From positions 1-5,513 of the forward strand of contig CADCUA010000597.1 in assembly GCA_902805755.1 (NCBI GenBank): a stretch of DNA of 5,513 nucleotides, in the 5' to 3' direction. The DNA is from an uncultured Lysobacter sp. GTDB lineage: Bacteria; Pseudomonadota; Gammaproteobacteria; Xanthomonadales; Xanthomonadaceae. The translations under genes were made by a program, and so were the position numbers. Shown in pieces: positions 1-5,513 of this stretch. The first letter of the stretch is position 1, and the number at the start of each line of letters is the position of its first letter. The notes beneath the pieces are model-generated. The model was not told where the DNA came from and searched no databases. It saw only the letters and a program-made list of their open reading frames with translations.

Positions 1-1324
1 CGCGCCTTGTCCGTCTTGCAAGGAGCGCGCACAAAAGCACGGCAGGCACCCCGACCAGCGCCGTACCCATGAAGAACAGCGCATACGCCTCCAGCAGTGT
101 GCGCCCCGTTTCCAGCGTCTCCACCGCAACGCCGGACAATCCCTTCAATACTTTCCCAAGCAGCGCATAGAACGAGCTCAGCAGTGCGTACTGCGTGGCC
201 GTGTAACCGATGCTGGTCAGGCTGGACATGTAGCCCACCAGCGCCACGCCCGCGAACCCGGTTGCGAAGTTGTCGATCACCATGGCGATCGTGAATGCGT
301 TCGGATCGGCGCCGTGATAGGCCAGCCACGCGAATGCAAGGTTGGATCCGGGCCCGAGCACCGCACCCAGCAGCAGCGTGGCAATGAAGCCGAACCGCAC
401 CGCGAACAACCCCGCCGCGGTAATGCCGACGATCGTCGCGACCAATCCGAACGAGCCGCGCACCGCACCGACGGTTTCCTTCGCGATGCCAAGATCGGCA
501 TAGAACGGGTTCGCCATCGGTCCCATCATGAAATCCGGCAGGCGGTACAGGCTGATGGCCGCGAGCATGAGCAGGGCCCAGCGCCCGTGTTCGCGGAAGA
601 ACGCGATAAACGGGCCGACGATCGCATCGAACAGCCCGCGCATGGTCAGCAACGAGCCGTGCGTGGTCGCCGCGCGCAGCGTGGCCGAAGGCTCGCGTGC
701 CCAGAACGTCGCGAGCAGGCCCAGGCCCATGAGCACGGCCATCGTCTGGTATGACAGCGACCAGCCAATCCACGCTGCAAGAATCAGGATGAGCGCGTCG
801 GTAACCAGCAACGAGGCGCGATAGCCGAGCTGGTAGCCGGAGCTCAGCAGCGCGAGCTCTTCGCTGCTCTCAGCGCTTTCGATACGCCATGCATCGATCA
901 CGATGTCCTGCGTGGCCGAAGCGAATGCGGCCACCAATGCCAGCACGCCGAATGCCACCAGGCCGCCCTCGGGCTGCACGATCGCCATGCCGGTCAGCGC
1001 GGCGGCAATCGAAAGCTGCGCCAGCGCCATCCAGCCGCGTCGTCGGCCCAGCCAGCGCCCGAGCACCGGCGCATCGACCTTGTCGACAATCGGCGCCCAC
1101 AGGAACTTGAACGAATACGCCAGGCCGACCCACGACAGGAAACCGATCGTGGACAGCTCGATGCCGCCTTCGCGCAGCCAGAAGCCCATCGTGTTGCCGA
1201 CGAGCATGAAAGGCAGGCCCGACGCGAAGCCGAGCAGCAGCATCACCGCGACCTTCGGCCGGGTCAGCGAATGGAACACATCGCGCGCGCCCGTGCGGCG
1301 CGGCGTGGAAGCATCAGAGCTCAT
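1..1324 (-). CDS. ampG: AmpG-family muropeptide permease (MFS), 3' end cut by window
   Basis: Inner-membrane transporter that in the AmpG family imports GlcNAc-anhydroMurNAc peptides from the periplasm for cell-wall recycling, and so feeds the signal that induces ampC-type beta-lactamases. I translated the minus strand from the ATG at 1324-1322: 441 codons stay open to the left edge with no stop or frameshift. The protein starts MSSDASTPRRTGARDVFHSL and then alternates hydrophobic helices with short loops, consistent with a 12-14 helix MFS protein. Family-like motifs are KFLWAPIVDK (about residues 73-82), the basic loop LGRRRGW (92-98) and ATQDIVIDAWRIE (137-149). The Escherichia coli protein has about 490 residues, so most of the gene is here. 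The start overlaps the end of the ExoIII/Crc-family gene by 11 bases, and a purine-rich GGGTGG lies just upstream inside that gene, suggesting translational coupling. The substrate is inferred from family resemblance. Other AmpG-like paralogues exist, so a role in beta-lactamase induction is not proven. Confidence 0.88.
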   Translation of the reverse strand, partial: MSSDASTPRRTGARDVFHSLTRPKVAVMLLLGFASGLPFMLVGNTMGFWLREGGIELSTIGFLSWVGLAYSFKFLWAPIVDKVDAPVLGRWLGRRRGWMALAQLSIAAALTGMAIVQPEGGLVAFGVLALVAAFASATQDIVIDAWRIESAESSEELALLSSGYQLGYRASLLVTDALILILAAWIGWSLSYQTMAVLMGLGLLATFWAREPSATLRAATTHGSLLTMRGLFDAIVGPFIAFFREHGRWALLMLAAISLYRLPDFMMGPMANPFYADLGIAKETVGAVRGSFGLVATIVGITAAGLFAVRFGFIATLLLGAVLGPGSNLAFAWLAYHGADPNAFTIAMVIDNFATGFAGVALVGYMSSLTSIGYTATQYALLSSFYALLGKVLKGLSGVAVETLETGRTLLEAYALFFMGTALVGVPAVLLCALLARRTRR

Positions 1325-2105
1325 AGTCCACCCGGAAAGGCGCGTGGTCGGAAAAACGCTGTTCGCGCTCGATCGCGCACGCACGGATGCGTTCGCGCAG
1401 GCCGGGCGTGGCGAGCTGGTAATCGATGCGCCAGCCGACATTCTTCGCGCGCGCGGCGCCGCGGTTGCTCCACCAGGTGTAGTCCTGGCCGGTCGGATGC
1501 AGCGCGCGATAGGTGTCGACCCAACCGGTCTCGTCGCAGCACAGCGCGTTGAGCCAGTCGCGTTCGACGGGCAGGCAGCCGGAGTTCTTCTGGTTGCCGG
1601 TCCAGTTCGTGATGTCGAGCTTGCAGCGCACGATGTTCCAGTCGCCGCACAGCACGTAGTCGCGGCCGGAGGCGCGCCATTCGTCCAGGTGCTCGCGCAG
1701 CCAGGCCATCACGTCGAGCTTGAACGCCTGGCGCAGCTCGCAGTTCGAGCCGGACGGGATGTAGAACGAGACGACGCTGAGGTTGCCGAAGCGCGCCTCG
1801 AGGTAGCGGCCTTCCTCGTCGAACGGCGGCCAGCCCATTTCGGTACGCACCTCGTCGGGTTCGCGGCGGCTGTAGATCGCCACGCCGCTGTAGCCCTTCT
1901 TCGTGCTCGCATCGCGGAACGCCACGCGGTAGCCGTCGGGGCGGAACACCGGCGCCTCGAGCTGCTCGGCGCGCGCCTTGGTTTCCTGCACGCACAGCAC
2001 GTCGGCATCCTGCTGCGCGAACCAGTCGAAGAAGCCCTTGCTGGCCGCCGAGCGCAGGCCGTTGGCATTGAAGCTGATGACGCGCAACTGGCCCGGAGTC
2101 GGCAT
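1314..2105 (-). CDS. xthA: Exonuclease III / Crc-family endonuclease-exonuclease-phosphatase protein
   Basis: A 263-residue protein of the EEP fold. Exonuclease III members cut DNA at abasic sites and degrade 3' ends in base excision repair. Residues matching the ExoIII active site are all visible: N13 in SFNANG, E41 in VQETKA, Y115 in SFYIPSG, D155 and N157 in CGDWN, D228 in GWRIDY, and H254 in FSDHAP. The wording around them (LDITNW, the WW pair at 211-212, GWRIDYQLATPGLR, the C-terminal VDYEL) is closer to Pseudomonas Crc than to E. coli ExoIII. Pseudomonas Crc has lost the D and N of the CGDWN motif. Pseudomonas crc also lies beside pyrE, as this gene does. The ATG at 2105 is the only good start: a TAG lies 12 codons upstream in frame, with no ATG or GTG between. 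No strong ribosome binding site is seen. It is first in an operon with the AmpG gene. Whether it acts as a repair nuclease, an RNA-linked regulator or both cannot be read from sequence. Confidence 0.95.
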   Translation of the reverse strand: MPTPGQLRVISFNANGLRSAASKGFFDWFAQQDADVLCVQETKARAEQLEAPVFRPDGYRVAFRDASTKKGYSGVAIYSRREPDEVRTEMGWPPFDEEGRYLEARFGNLSVVSFYIPSGSNCELRQAFKLDVMAWLREHLDEWRASGRDYVLCGDWNIVRCKLDITNWTGNQKNSGCLPVERDWLNALCCDETGWVDTYRALHPTGQDYTWWSNRGAARAKNVGWRIDYQLATPGLRERIRACAIEREQRFSDHAPFRVDYEL

Positions 2106-2230
2106 GTGCAGTTCTATCGGTTGAACGAGCGCGCAGCCTAGCCGATCCCGGCTCGCGCCCGCATTAACGGCGGTGCGCGCACGGTGCGGCGTGGCTTACG
2201 ATCTGCGACTTCTTTCCGAGCTGCGCCGAC
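2106..2230. promoter_or_regulatory. Divergent intergenic region between xthA and pyrE
   Basis: The 125 bases between two divergently read starts must hold promoters for both genes. A plausible pyrE -10 box is TACGAT at 2197-2202, but the sequence 17 bases upstream is G/C-rich and gives no convincing -35. The perfect palindrome GTGCGCGCAC at 2173-2182 lies where the -35 region would fall. No minus-strand promoter for xthA stands out. The pyrE Shine-Dalgarno is weak (GAG at 2218-2220). I see no obvious pyrimidine-sensing attenuator (leader peptide plus terminator hairpin) ahead of pyrE. The box assignments are guesses; the region's role follows from gene orientation. Confidence 0.5.
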
Positions 2231-2905
2231 ATGGACCATCGCACCCGCTTTCTCCAGCTCGCGTTGCGCGCCGACGCACTGCGCTTCGGCGACTTCACGC
2301 TCAAGTCCGGCCGGCACAGCCCGTATTTCTTCAACGCGGGCCGGTTCGACAGCGGCGTGGCGCTTGCGGAGCTCGCGGCCTGCTATGTCGATGCGATCCA
2401 GGCGCATGGGGTCGCATTCGATGTGGTGTTCGGCCCCGCGTACAAGGGCATCCCGCTGGCGACGGCGGTGGCCTGCGAGTACGCGCGGCGCGGGCGCGAC
2501 GTGCCGGTCGCGTTCAACCGCAAGGAGGCGAAGGCCCATGGCGAGGGCGGCAGCCTGATCGGCGCATCGCTGGACGGGCGCCGCGTGCTCATCGTCGATG
2601 ATGTGATCACCGCCGGCACCGCGATCCGTGAAGCGCTGGGCATCATCGCGGAGTCCGGTGGCACGGCGGCGGGCATCGTGATCGCGCTCGACCGGCAGGA
2701 AGCCAGCGGCGGCGCGGAGATCGGCGCGGGCGAGGCCCGACGCTCGGCGGCACAAACTGTCGCGCTCGACCATGGCCTGCCGGTCGTGTCCGTCGCCGCA
2801 CTCGACGACCTGCTCGCGTTCGCAGCCGAGGATGCAGCGCTCGAGGCGCATCGCGAGCGCCTCGTCGCCTATCGATCTGCGTACGGCTGCCACAAAACCG
2901 CATAA
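2231..2905 (+). CDS. pyrE: Orotate phosphoribosyltransferase
   Basis: Cytosolic enzyme that joins orotate to PRPP to make orotidine 5'-monophosphate, the fifth step of de novo UMP synthesis. The 224-residue product matches proteobacterial PyrE along its length: [20 protein letters not shown] (residues 17-36), [14 protein letters not shown] (66-79), the mobile catalytic loop [13 protein letters not shown] (95-107) and the PRPP-binding motif [13 protein letters not shown] (119-131). It is about 11 residues longer than the 213-residue E. coli enzyme. The extra length lies mainly in an Ala/Gly/Arg-rich stretch near residues 158-182 and in the C-terminal tail. The ATG at 2231 gives the N-terminus expected for the family (short helix, then LRFGDF). 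It is divergent from the ExoIII/Crc-family gene and is followed, 84 bases after its stop, by the secreted-protein gene on the same strand. The identification is secure. Confidence 0.98.
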   Translation: MDHRTRFLQLALRADALRFGDFTLKSGRHSPYFFNAGRFDSGVALAELAACYVDAIQAHGVAFDVVFGPAYKGIPLATAVACEYARRGRDVPVAFNRKEAKAHGEGGSLIGASLDGRRVLIVDDVITAGTAIREALGIIAESGGTAAGIVIALDRQEASGGAEIGAGEARRSAAQTVALDHGLPVVSVAALDDLLAFAAEDAALEAHRERLVAYRSAYGCHKTA

Positions 2906-2938
2906 CCGCCGCGTCGCGGTCGCTGGTTGGCCCGGGTC

Positions 2939-2960
2939 TTGCTTATGCTTGAGCATGCAA
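2939..2960. promoter_or_regulatory. Dyad-symmetric site upstream of the secreted-protein gene
   Basis: In the 84-base gap after pyrE there is an imperfect inverted repeat: TTGC, two extra T, ATGCT, a TG centre, AGCAT, GCAA. The inner arms (2945-2949 and 2952-2956) pair perfectly, and the outer TTGC/GCAA arms pair across a two-base bulge. The left arm contains TATGCT (2944-2949), a plausible -10 box, though no good -35 is visible. An operator overlapping a promoter, or a small RNA hairpin, are both possible. There is no following T-tract, so it does not look like a pyrE terminator. Confidence 0.35.
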
Positions 2961-2989
2961 CCACCTGCCGATCGCCCTTCCGGATTGCC

Positions 2990-3643
2990 ATGAGCAAGAT
3001 CCATCCGCTGTTTACCGCCGCGCTGCTGGCAACGCTCGCCTCGCAGGCGCTCGCACAGAAAGCCGGCGTGCCTTCCAAGAAGCTGTATTGCTGGAACGAA
3101 AGCGGCCGCAAGGTCTGCGGCGACGCACTGCCTGCGGGTGCGGTCGATAGCGAGCGCACCGAAATCAGCGCCCGCAGTGGCCTCGCAACCGGCCGCGTGG
3201 ACCGGGCGCCGAGCGAGACCGAGCGTGCGGCCGATGCGGCCCAGGCCGAGCTCGACCGGCAGGCGGCCGTGGCGGCCGACGCAAAGCGCCGCCGCGAACT
3301 GGCGATGGTCGAGTCCTACCAGTCCGAGGCCGAGCTGCGGCGCGCGTACGAGCACCGCCTGTCGCTCAGCGAGGGCACGCTCAAGGCGTCGAAGATGGCG
3401 GTGTCGGGGCTGCGCACGATCCTGGTGAGCCTGCTCAGTCGCGCCGGCGAAGCCGAGCTCATGGGCAAGGCGGTGCCGGCGCCGATCGCGAAGAACATCC
3501 GCAGCCAGCACGAAGAGCTGCTTCGACAGCAGCAGCGGCTGGTGGAGCAGGAACGTGAGGCGAACGAGATCGAGGGCGAGTTCGCCGACACGCTGGCGCG
3601 CTATCGCGAACTCAAGTCGGCCGCCTCCGGCAGCGACAGCTGA
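2990..3643 (+). CDS. Secreted DUF4124-like protein with cysteine pair and helical tail
   Basis: A 217-residue protein of unknown function. The ATG at 2990 is preferred because it gives a textbook signal peptide: MSKIHPLF, a hydrophobic core, then a likely signal peptidase I site after QALA (residue 22). Upstream in-frame starts (TTG 2927, ATG 2945) would add a polar leader and run through the dyad site. A weak GGA lies a few bases before the ATG. Residues 32-52 (LYCWNESGRKVCGDALP, then AG) resemble the short DUF4124 module of secreted proteobacterial proteins (a Y-x-W-x-D/E-x-G-x...D-x-x-P pattern), but with C34 and C43 spaced to form a disulphide in the periplasm. Residues 76-130 and 170-210 are rich in Ala, Glu, Arg and Gln with a heptad-like pattern, so probably helical or coiled coil, separated by LRTILVSLLSRAGEAELMGK (141-160). 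A periplasmic or envelope location is inferred. It may be co-transcribed with pyrE, but the gap and dyad allow its own promoter. No function is assigned. Confidence 0.85.
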   Translation: MSKIHPLFTAALLATLASQALAQKAGVPSKKLYCWNESGRKVCGDALPAGAVDSERTEISARSGLATGRVDRAPSETERAADAAQAELDRQAAVAADAKRRRELAMVESYQSEAELRRAYEHRLSLSEGTLKASKMAVSGLRTILVSLLSRAGEAELMGKAVPAPIAKNIRSQHEELLRQQQRLVEQEREANEIEGEFADTLARYRELKSAASGSDS

Positions 3644-3670
3644 TCCAGCGGTTCAAGTCGCGGGTGCTGC

Positions 3671-3689
3671 GACGCGCCGACAGCGCGTC
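3671..3689 (+). terminator. Weak hairpin after the secreted-protein gene
   Basis: A perfect 7-base-pair stem GACGCGC / GCGCGTC encloses the 5-base loop CGACA, 27 bases after the stop at 3643. It is followed by CGCTTTCAGG, only a short T-run, so it is a poor intrinsic terminator. It may stabilise the mRNA 3' end instead, or be chance in GC-rich DNA. Confidence 0.3.
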
Positions 3690-3776
3690 CGCTTTCAGGC
3701 AGACCTGTCGAGCCGCTGCGATCCCTGGCGCGGTTTGCAGCGAGCAAGAGGCACACGGGCAAGCGGCGCGAGCGCA

Positions 3777-3962
3777 CTATCGGACGGGCTCGGAGGCGAG
3801 AACGCTCTGACACGGCGCGCCGTAGCCCATGCGACGCATGAAGTCCACAACCGCAGTCATCCAGCCGCCACAGCCGCTGTCGTCTACGGCAAACCGGTTT
3901 GATTGCGAGTTGATCCGCGGGGCTGCACCGCCGAGGCGCAACGACGTGCGCGGGTGGACCAT
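3777..3962 (-). CDS. Doubtful small ORF, 61 residues, no recognised family
   Basis: Starting at the ATG at 3962, this minus-strand frame encodes 61 residues ending at a TAG (3779-3777). The frame is open further upstream to an ATG at 4046, but that part is a Cys/Arg/Ser-rich string typical of chance translation. The C-terminal half looks more protein-like: RFAVDDSGCGGWMTAVVDFM (residues 23-42), then RRMGYGAP and a second cysteine (C31 and C51). About 31 of the last 40 codons end in G or C, lower than in the neighbouring genes, and no clear ribosome binding site precedes 3962. It could be a real small gene, the remnant of a larger decayed one, or chance. It lies downstream of the algC terminator, so it would need its own promoter. 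Confidence 0.15.
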   Translation of the reverse strand: MVHPRTSLRLGGAAPRINSQSNRFAVDDSGCGGWMTAVVDFMRRMGYGAPCQSVLASEPVR

Positions 3963-4044
3963 GCCACTGCAAGAGCACATTCGCGTCGACCGTCGAAACC
4001 GAGACGCACATCGGCAGACGCACGACGAACCGCCGGAACAGCAC

Positions 4045-4069
4045 AAAAAAGGGCCCGCAGGCCCTTTTT
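4045..4069. terminator. Bidirectional intrinsic terminator after algC
   Basis: The stem GGGCC (4051-4055) / GGCCC (4060-4064) with loop CGCA is extended by an A-run on the left (4045-4050) and a T-run on the right (4065-4069). Read on the minus strand, the hairpin starts about a dozen bases after the algC stop at 4081 and is followed by six T, a strong terminator. Read on the plus strand it is followed by TTTTTCTT, so it can also stop transcripts coming from the pyrE side and protect algC from antisense reading. Confidence 0.9.
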
Positions 4070-4080
4070 CTTATTCAGCC

Positions 4081-5513
4081 TCAGAACGGCAACCGCAGAT
4101 CCGGCTGCACCATCAGCAACTGCTCGCGAAACGCCGCCTGGATACGCGCCAGCCCCGCATCCGAATCGGCATCGAAACGCATGACCAGCACCGGCGTGGT
4201 GTTGGACGCGCGCACCAGGCCCCAGCCGTCGGGGAAGTCCACGCGCAGGCCATCGATCGTTGCAAGGCGCGCGCCTTCGAACTTCGCCGCATCGCGGAAG
4301 CGCTCGACGAACGCGTGGGGATTGCCCTGTGGCGCGTCGACCTTGATCTCCGGTGTCGAGATGCCATTGGGCAGCGCGTTGAGCACGTCGCTCGCGCTGC
4401 GCGGCTGCGCGGCGAGGATTTCCAGCAGGCGCGCGGCGGCGTAGATGCCGTCGTCGAAGCCGTACCAGCGTTCCTTGAAGAAGAAGTGGCCGCTCATCTC
4501 GCCGGCGAGTTCGGCATCGGTCTCGCGCATCTTCGACTTGATCAGCGAGTGCCCGGTCTTCCACATCAGCGGGCTGCCGCCGTGGCGCAGGATGTGGTTC
4601 GGCAGGCGACCGGTGCACTTCACGTCGAAGATGATCATCGCGCCCGGGTTGCGCTCGAGCACATCGGCCGCGAACAGCATCAGCAGGCGATCGGGGAAGA
4701 TGCTCTCGCCTTCGCGCGTGACGACGCCAAGGCGATCGCCGTCTCCGTCGAACGCGACGCCGAGGTCGGCGCCGAGGCGCTGCACGCTCTCGATCAGGTC
4801 CTTGAGGTTGTGCAGCTCGCTGGGATCGGGGTGGTGGTTCGGGAACGTGCCGTCGATGTCGCAGAACAGCGGGATCACGTCGGCGCCGATCGCGCGCAGC
4901 ACGCGCGCGCCGAGGTCGCCGGCGACGCCATTGCCGGCATCGACGACCACGCGCAGCGGGCGATCGAGCTGCACGTCGGAGGCGACGCGCTGCACGTACT
5001 CCTCGGAGATGTCGCGCTGGGTCAGACCGCCAAGCGATGAGGCGCGATGCAGGCGGTCGTTCGCGATGCGCTCGTACAGGTCGGTGATCGTGTCGCCCGA
5101 CAGCGTCTCGCCGCCGACCACGATCTTGAAGCCGTTGTAGTCCGGCGGATTGTGGCTGCCGGTGACCGACACGCAGGAGCCGGCGTTGAGCTGGTACGCG
5201 CCGAAATACACCAGCGGCGTCGGCGCGAGGCCGATATCGACCACGTCGCAACCCGCCACGCGCAGCCCCTGGATCAGGCCTTCAGTCAGGATCGGGCCTG
5301 ACAGACGGCCGTCACGGCCGACCACGATCTCGCGCAGGCCTTTTTCGTGCAGCACGGTGCCGATCGCCTGGCCGATGCGTTCGGCCACCTGCGCATCGAG
5401 GTTCTGGCCGACGATGCCGCGGATGTCGTAGGCACGGAAGATGCCGTGGTCGACATTCGCGGCGACGGAATCGGTCGCCACCGCGGTGTCAGTCGCGTGC
5501 ACCACGGCGGACG
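4081..5513 (-). CDS. algC: Phosphomannomutase/phosphoglucomutase, AlgC type, 5' end open at window edge
   Basis: Converts mannose-6-P to mannose-1-P and glucose-6-P to glucose-1-P through a phosphoserine enzyme, supplying precursors for exopolysaccharide and LPS. Counting from a GTG at 5505, the visible 474 residues contain all four domains of the alpha-D-phosphohexomutase family: IFRAYDIRGIVG (22-33), the active-site loop TGSHNPPDYNGFKI with phosphoserine S117, the metal-binding DGDGDR (253-258), the sugar-recognition GEMSGH (335-340) and the phosphate-binding RASNTTP (432-438). The match to Pseudomonas AlgC is strong to the last residues (LPF, stop). The true start is uncertain. No stop lies between 5505 and the window edge, and the first 20 residues are a bland Ala/Val/Thr/Asp stretch like a linker. 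The gene may therefore continue as the longer form with an N-terminal membrane region known in some gammaproteobacteria. In Xanthomonas the comparable enzyme for xanthan synthesis is XanA. It is convergent with the pyrE-side genes and ends at a strong terminator. Confidence 0.96.
   Translation of the reverse strand, partial: SAVVHATDTAVATDSVAANVDHGIFRAYDIRGIVGQNLDAQVAERIGQAIGTVLHEKGLREIVVGRDGRLSGPILTEGLIQGLRVAGCDVVDIGLAPTPLVYFGAYQLNAGSCVSVTGSHNPPDYNGFKIVVGGETLSGDTITDLYERIANDRLHRASSLGGLTQRDISEEYVQRVASDVQLDRPLRVVVDAGNGVAGDLGARVLRAIGADVIPLFCDIDGTFPNHHPDPSELHNLKDLIESVQRLGADLGVAFDGDGDRLGVVTREGESIFPDRLLMLFAADVLERNPGAMIIFDVKCTGRLPNHILRHGGSPLMWKTGHSLIKSKMRETDAELAGEMSGHFFFKERWYGFDDGIYAAARLLEILAAQPRSASDVLNALPNGISTPEIKVDAPQGNPHAFVERFRDAAKFEGARLATIDGLRVDFPDGWGLVRASNTTPVLVMRFDADSDAGLARIQAAFREQLLMVQPDLRLPF

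Larger units (their letters stand above)
3644..4080. other. 437-base intergenic region, palindrome-rich, no convincing gene
   Basis: The region lies between the convergent secreted-protein and algC genes. It holds a weak hairpin (3671-3689), perfect palindromes at 3812-3823, 3828-3840 and 3891-3900, an 8-base direct repeat AGACGCAC (4002-4009 and 4016-4023), a doubtful minus-strand small ORF and a strong terminator at 4045-4069. A longer minus-strand ORF (3601-4044) has Arg/Ser/Leu-rich, low-complexity content and overlaps the end of the secreted-protein gene; it looks spurious. I see no tRNA or recognisable RNA family. The third-position and composition pattern is less regular than in the flanking genes. 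Confidence 0.6.

Noticed and set aside
314..754. 146-codon plus-strand ORF at the left end
   Set aside because: It is antisense to the AmpG gene, whose membrane-protein translation is continuous and family-like. The ORF product is Arg/Gln/Glu-rich with no motif.
903..2141. 412-codon plus-strand ORF opposite ampG and the nuclease gene
   Set aside because: It is the antisense of two clearly conserved genes. Its composition is Ala/Arg/Val-rich without motifs, as expected from antisense frames in GC-rich DNA.
2138..3511. 457-codon minus-strand ORF opposite pyrE and the secreted-protein gene
   Set aside because: pyrE is unambiguous on the other strand. The antisense product is Arg/Ala/His-rich and has no recognisable domain.
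4002..4023. Direct repeat AGACGCAC x2 as a possible CRISPR or iteron
   Set aside because: There are only two 8-base copies with a 6-base spacer; too short and too few to be an array or origin.
3601..4044. 147-codon minus-strand ORF in the intergenic gap
   Set aside because: It overlaps the end of the secreted-protein gene and has low-complexity Arg/Leu/Ser content without any recognisable motif.
3829..5040. 403-codon plus-strand ORF running into algC
   Set aside because: It crosses the strong terminator at 4045-4069 and then runs antisense to the catalytic domains of algC.
3884..5251. 455-codon minus-strand ORF in another frame of algC
   Set aside because: It is an extremely Arg-rich out-of-frame translation of the algC coding sequence.

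Overview
The window is GC-rich DNA (about two thirds G+C by eye, with strong G/C preference at third codon positions) from a bacterial chromosome. The protein sequences and gene order fit a gammaproteobacterium of the Xanthomonadaceae/Lysobacteraceae type (Lysobacter, Luteimonas or Stenotrophomonas relatives). This assignment is inferred from sequence recognition and was not tested by a search. There are no RNA genes, insertion sequences, CRISPR arrays or phage genes.

Layout from left to right. (1) 1-1324, minus: an AmpG-type muropeptide permease of the major facilitator superfamily, with its 3' end cut by the window edge. (2) 1314-2105, minus: an exonuclease III/Crc-family protein whose stop overlaps the permease start by 11 bases, so the two form a tight operon. 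(3) 2106-2230: a 125-base divergent promoter region. (4) 2231-2905, plus: pyrE, orotate phosphoribosyltransferase. (5) 2990-3643, plus: a secreted, DUF4124-like protein with a cysteine pair and a long helical tail. (6) 3644-4080: about 437 bases with no convincing gene, holding several perfect palindromes, a weak hairpin, one doubtful small ORF and a strong bidirectional terminator. (7) 4081-5513, minus: the catalytic part of an AlgC-type phosphomannomutase/phosphoglucomutase, whose reading frame stays open to the right edge.

The genes are mostly housekeeping: pyrimidine synthesis (PyrE), sugar-phosphate supply for exopolysaccharide and LPS (AlgC), DNA repair or RNA-linked regulation (ExoIII/Crc family) and cell-wall recycling (AmpG). 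The most interesting point is the ExoIII/Crc gene. It sits beside pyrE, as crc does in Pseudomonas, and its sequence resembles Crc, yet it keeps every catalytic residue of an active nuclease. It may represent the enzymatic ancestor-like form of the catabolite repression regulator. I see no clear evidence of a wholly new multi-gene system. Other points worth a second look are the open 5' end of algC, which suggests a long membrane-anchored form, the palindrome-rich intergenic region and the unusual secreted protein after pyrE.
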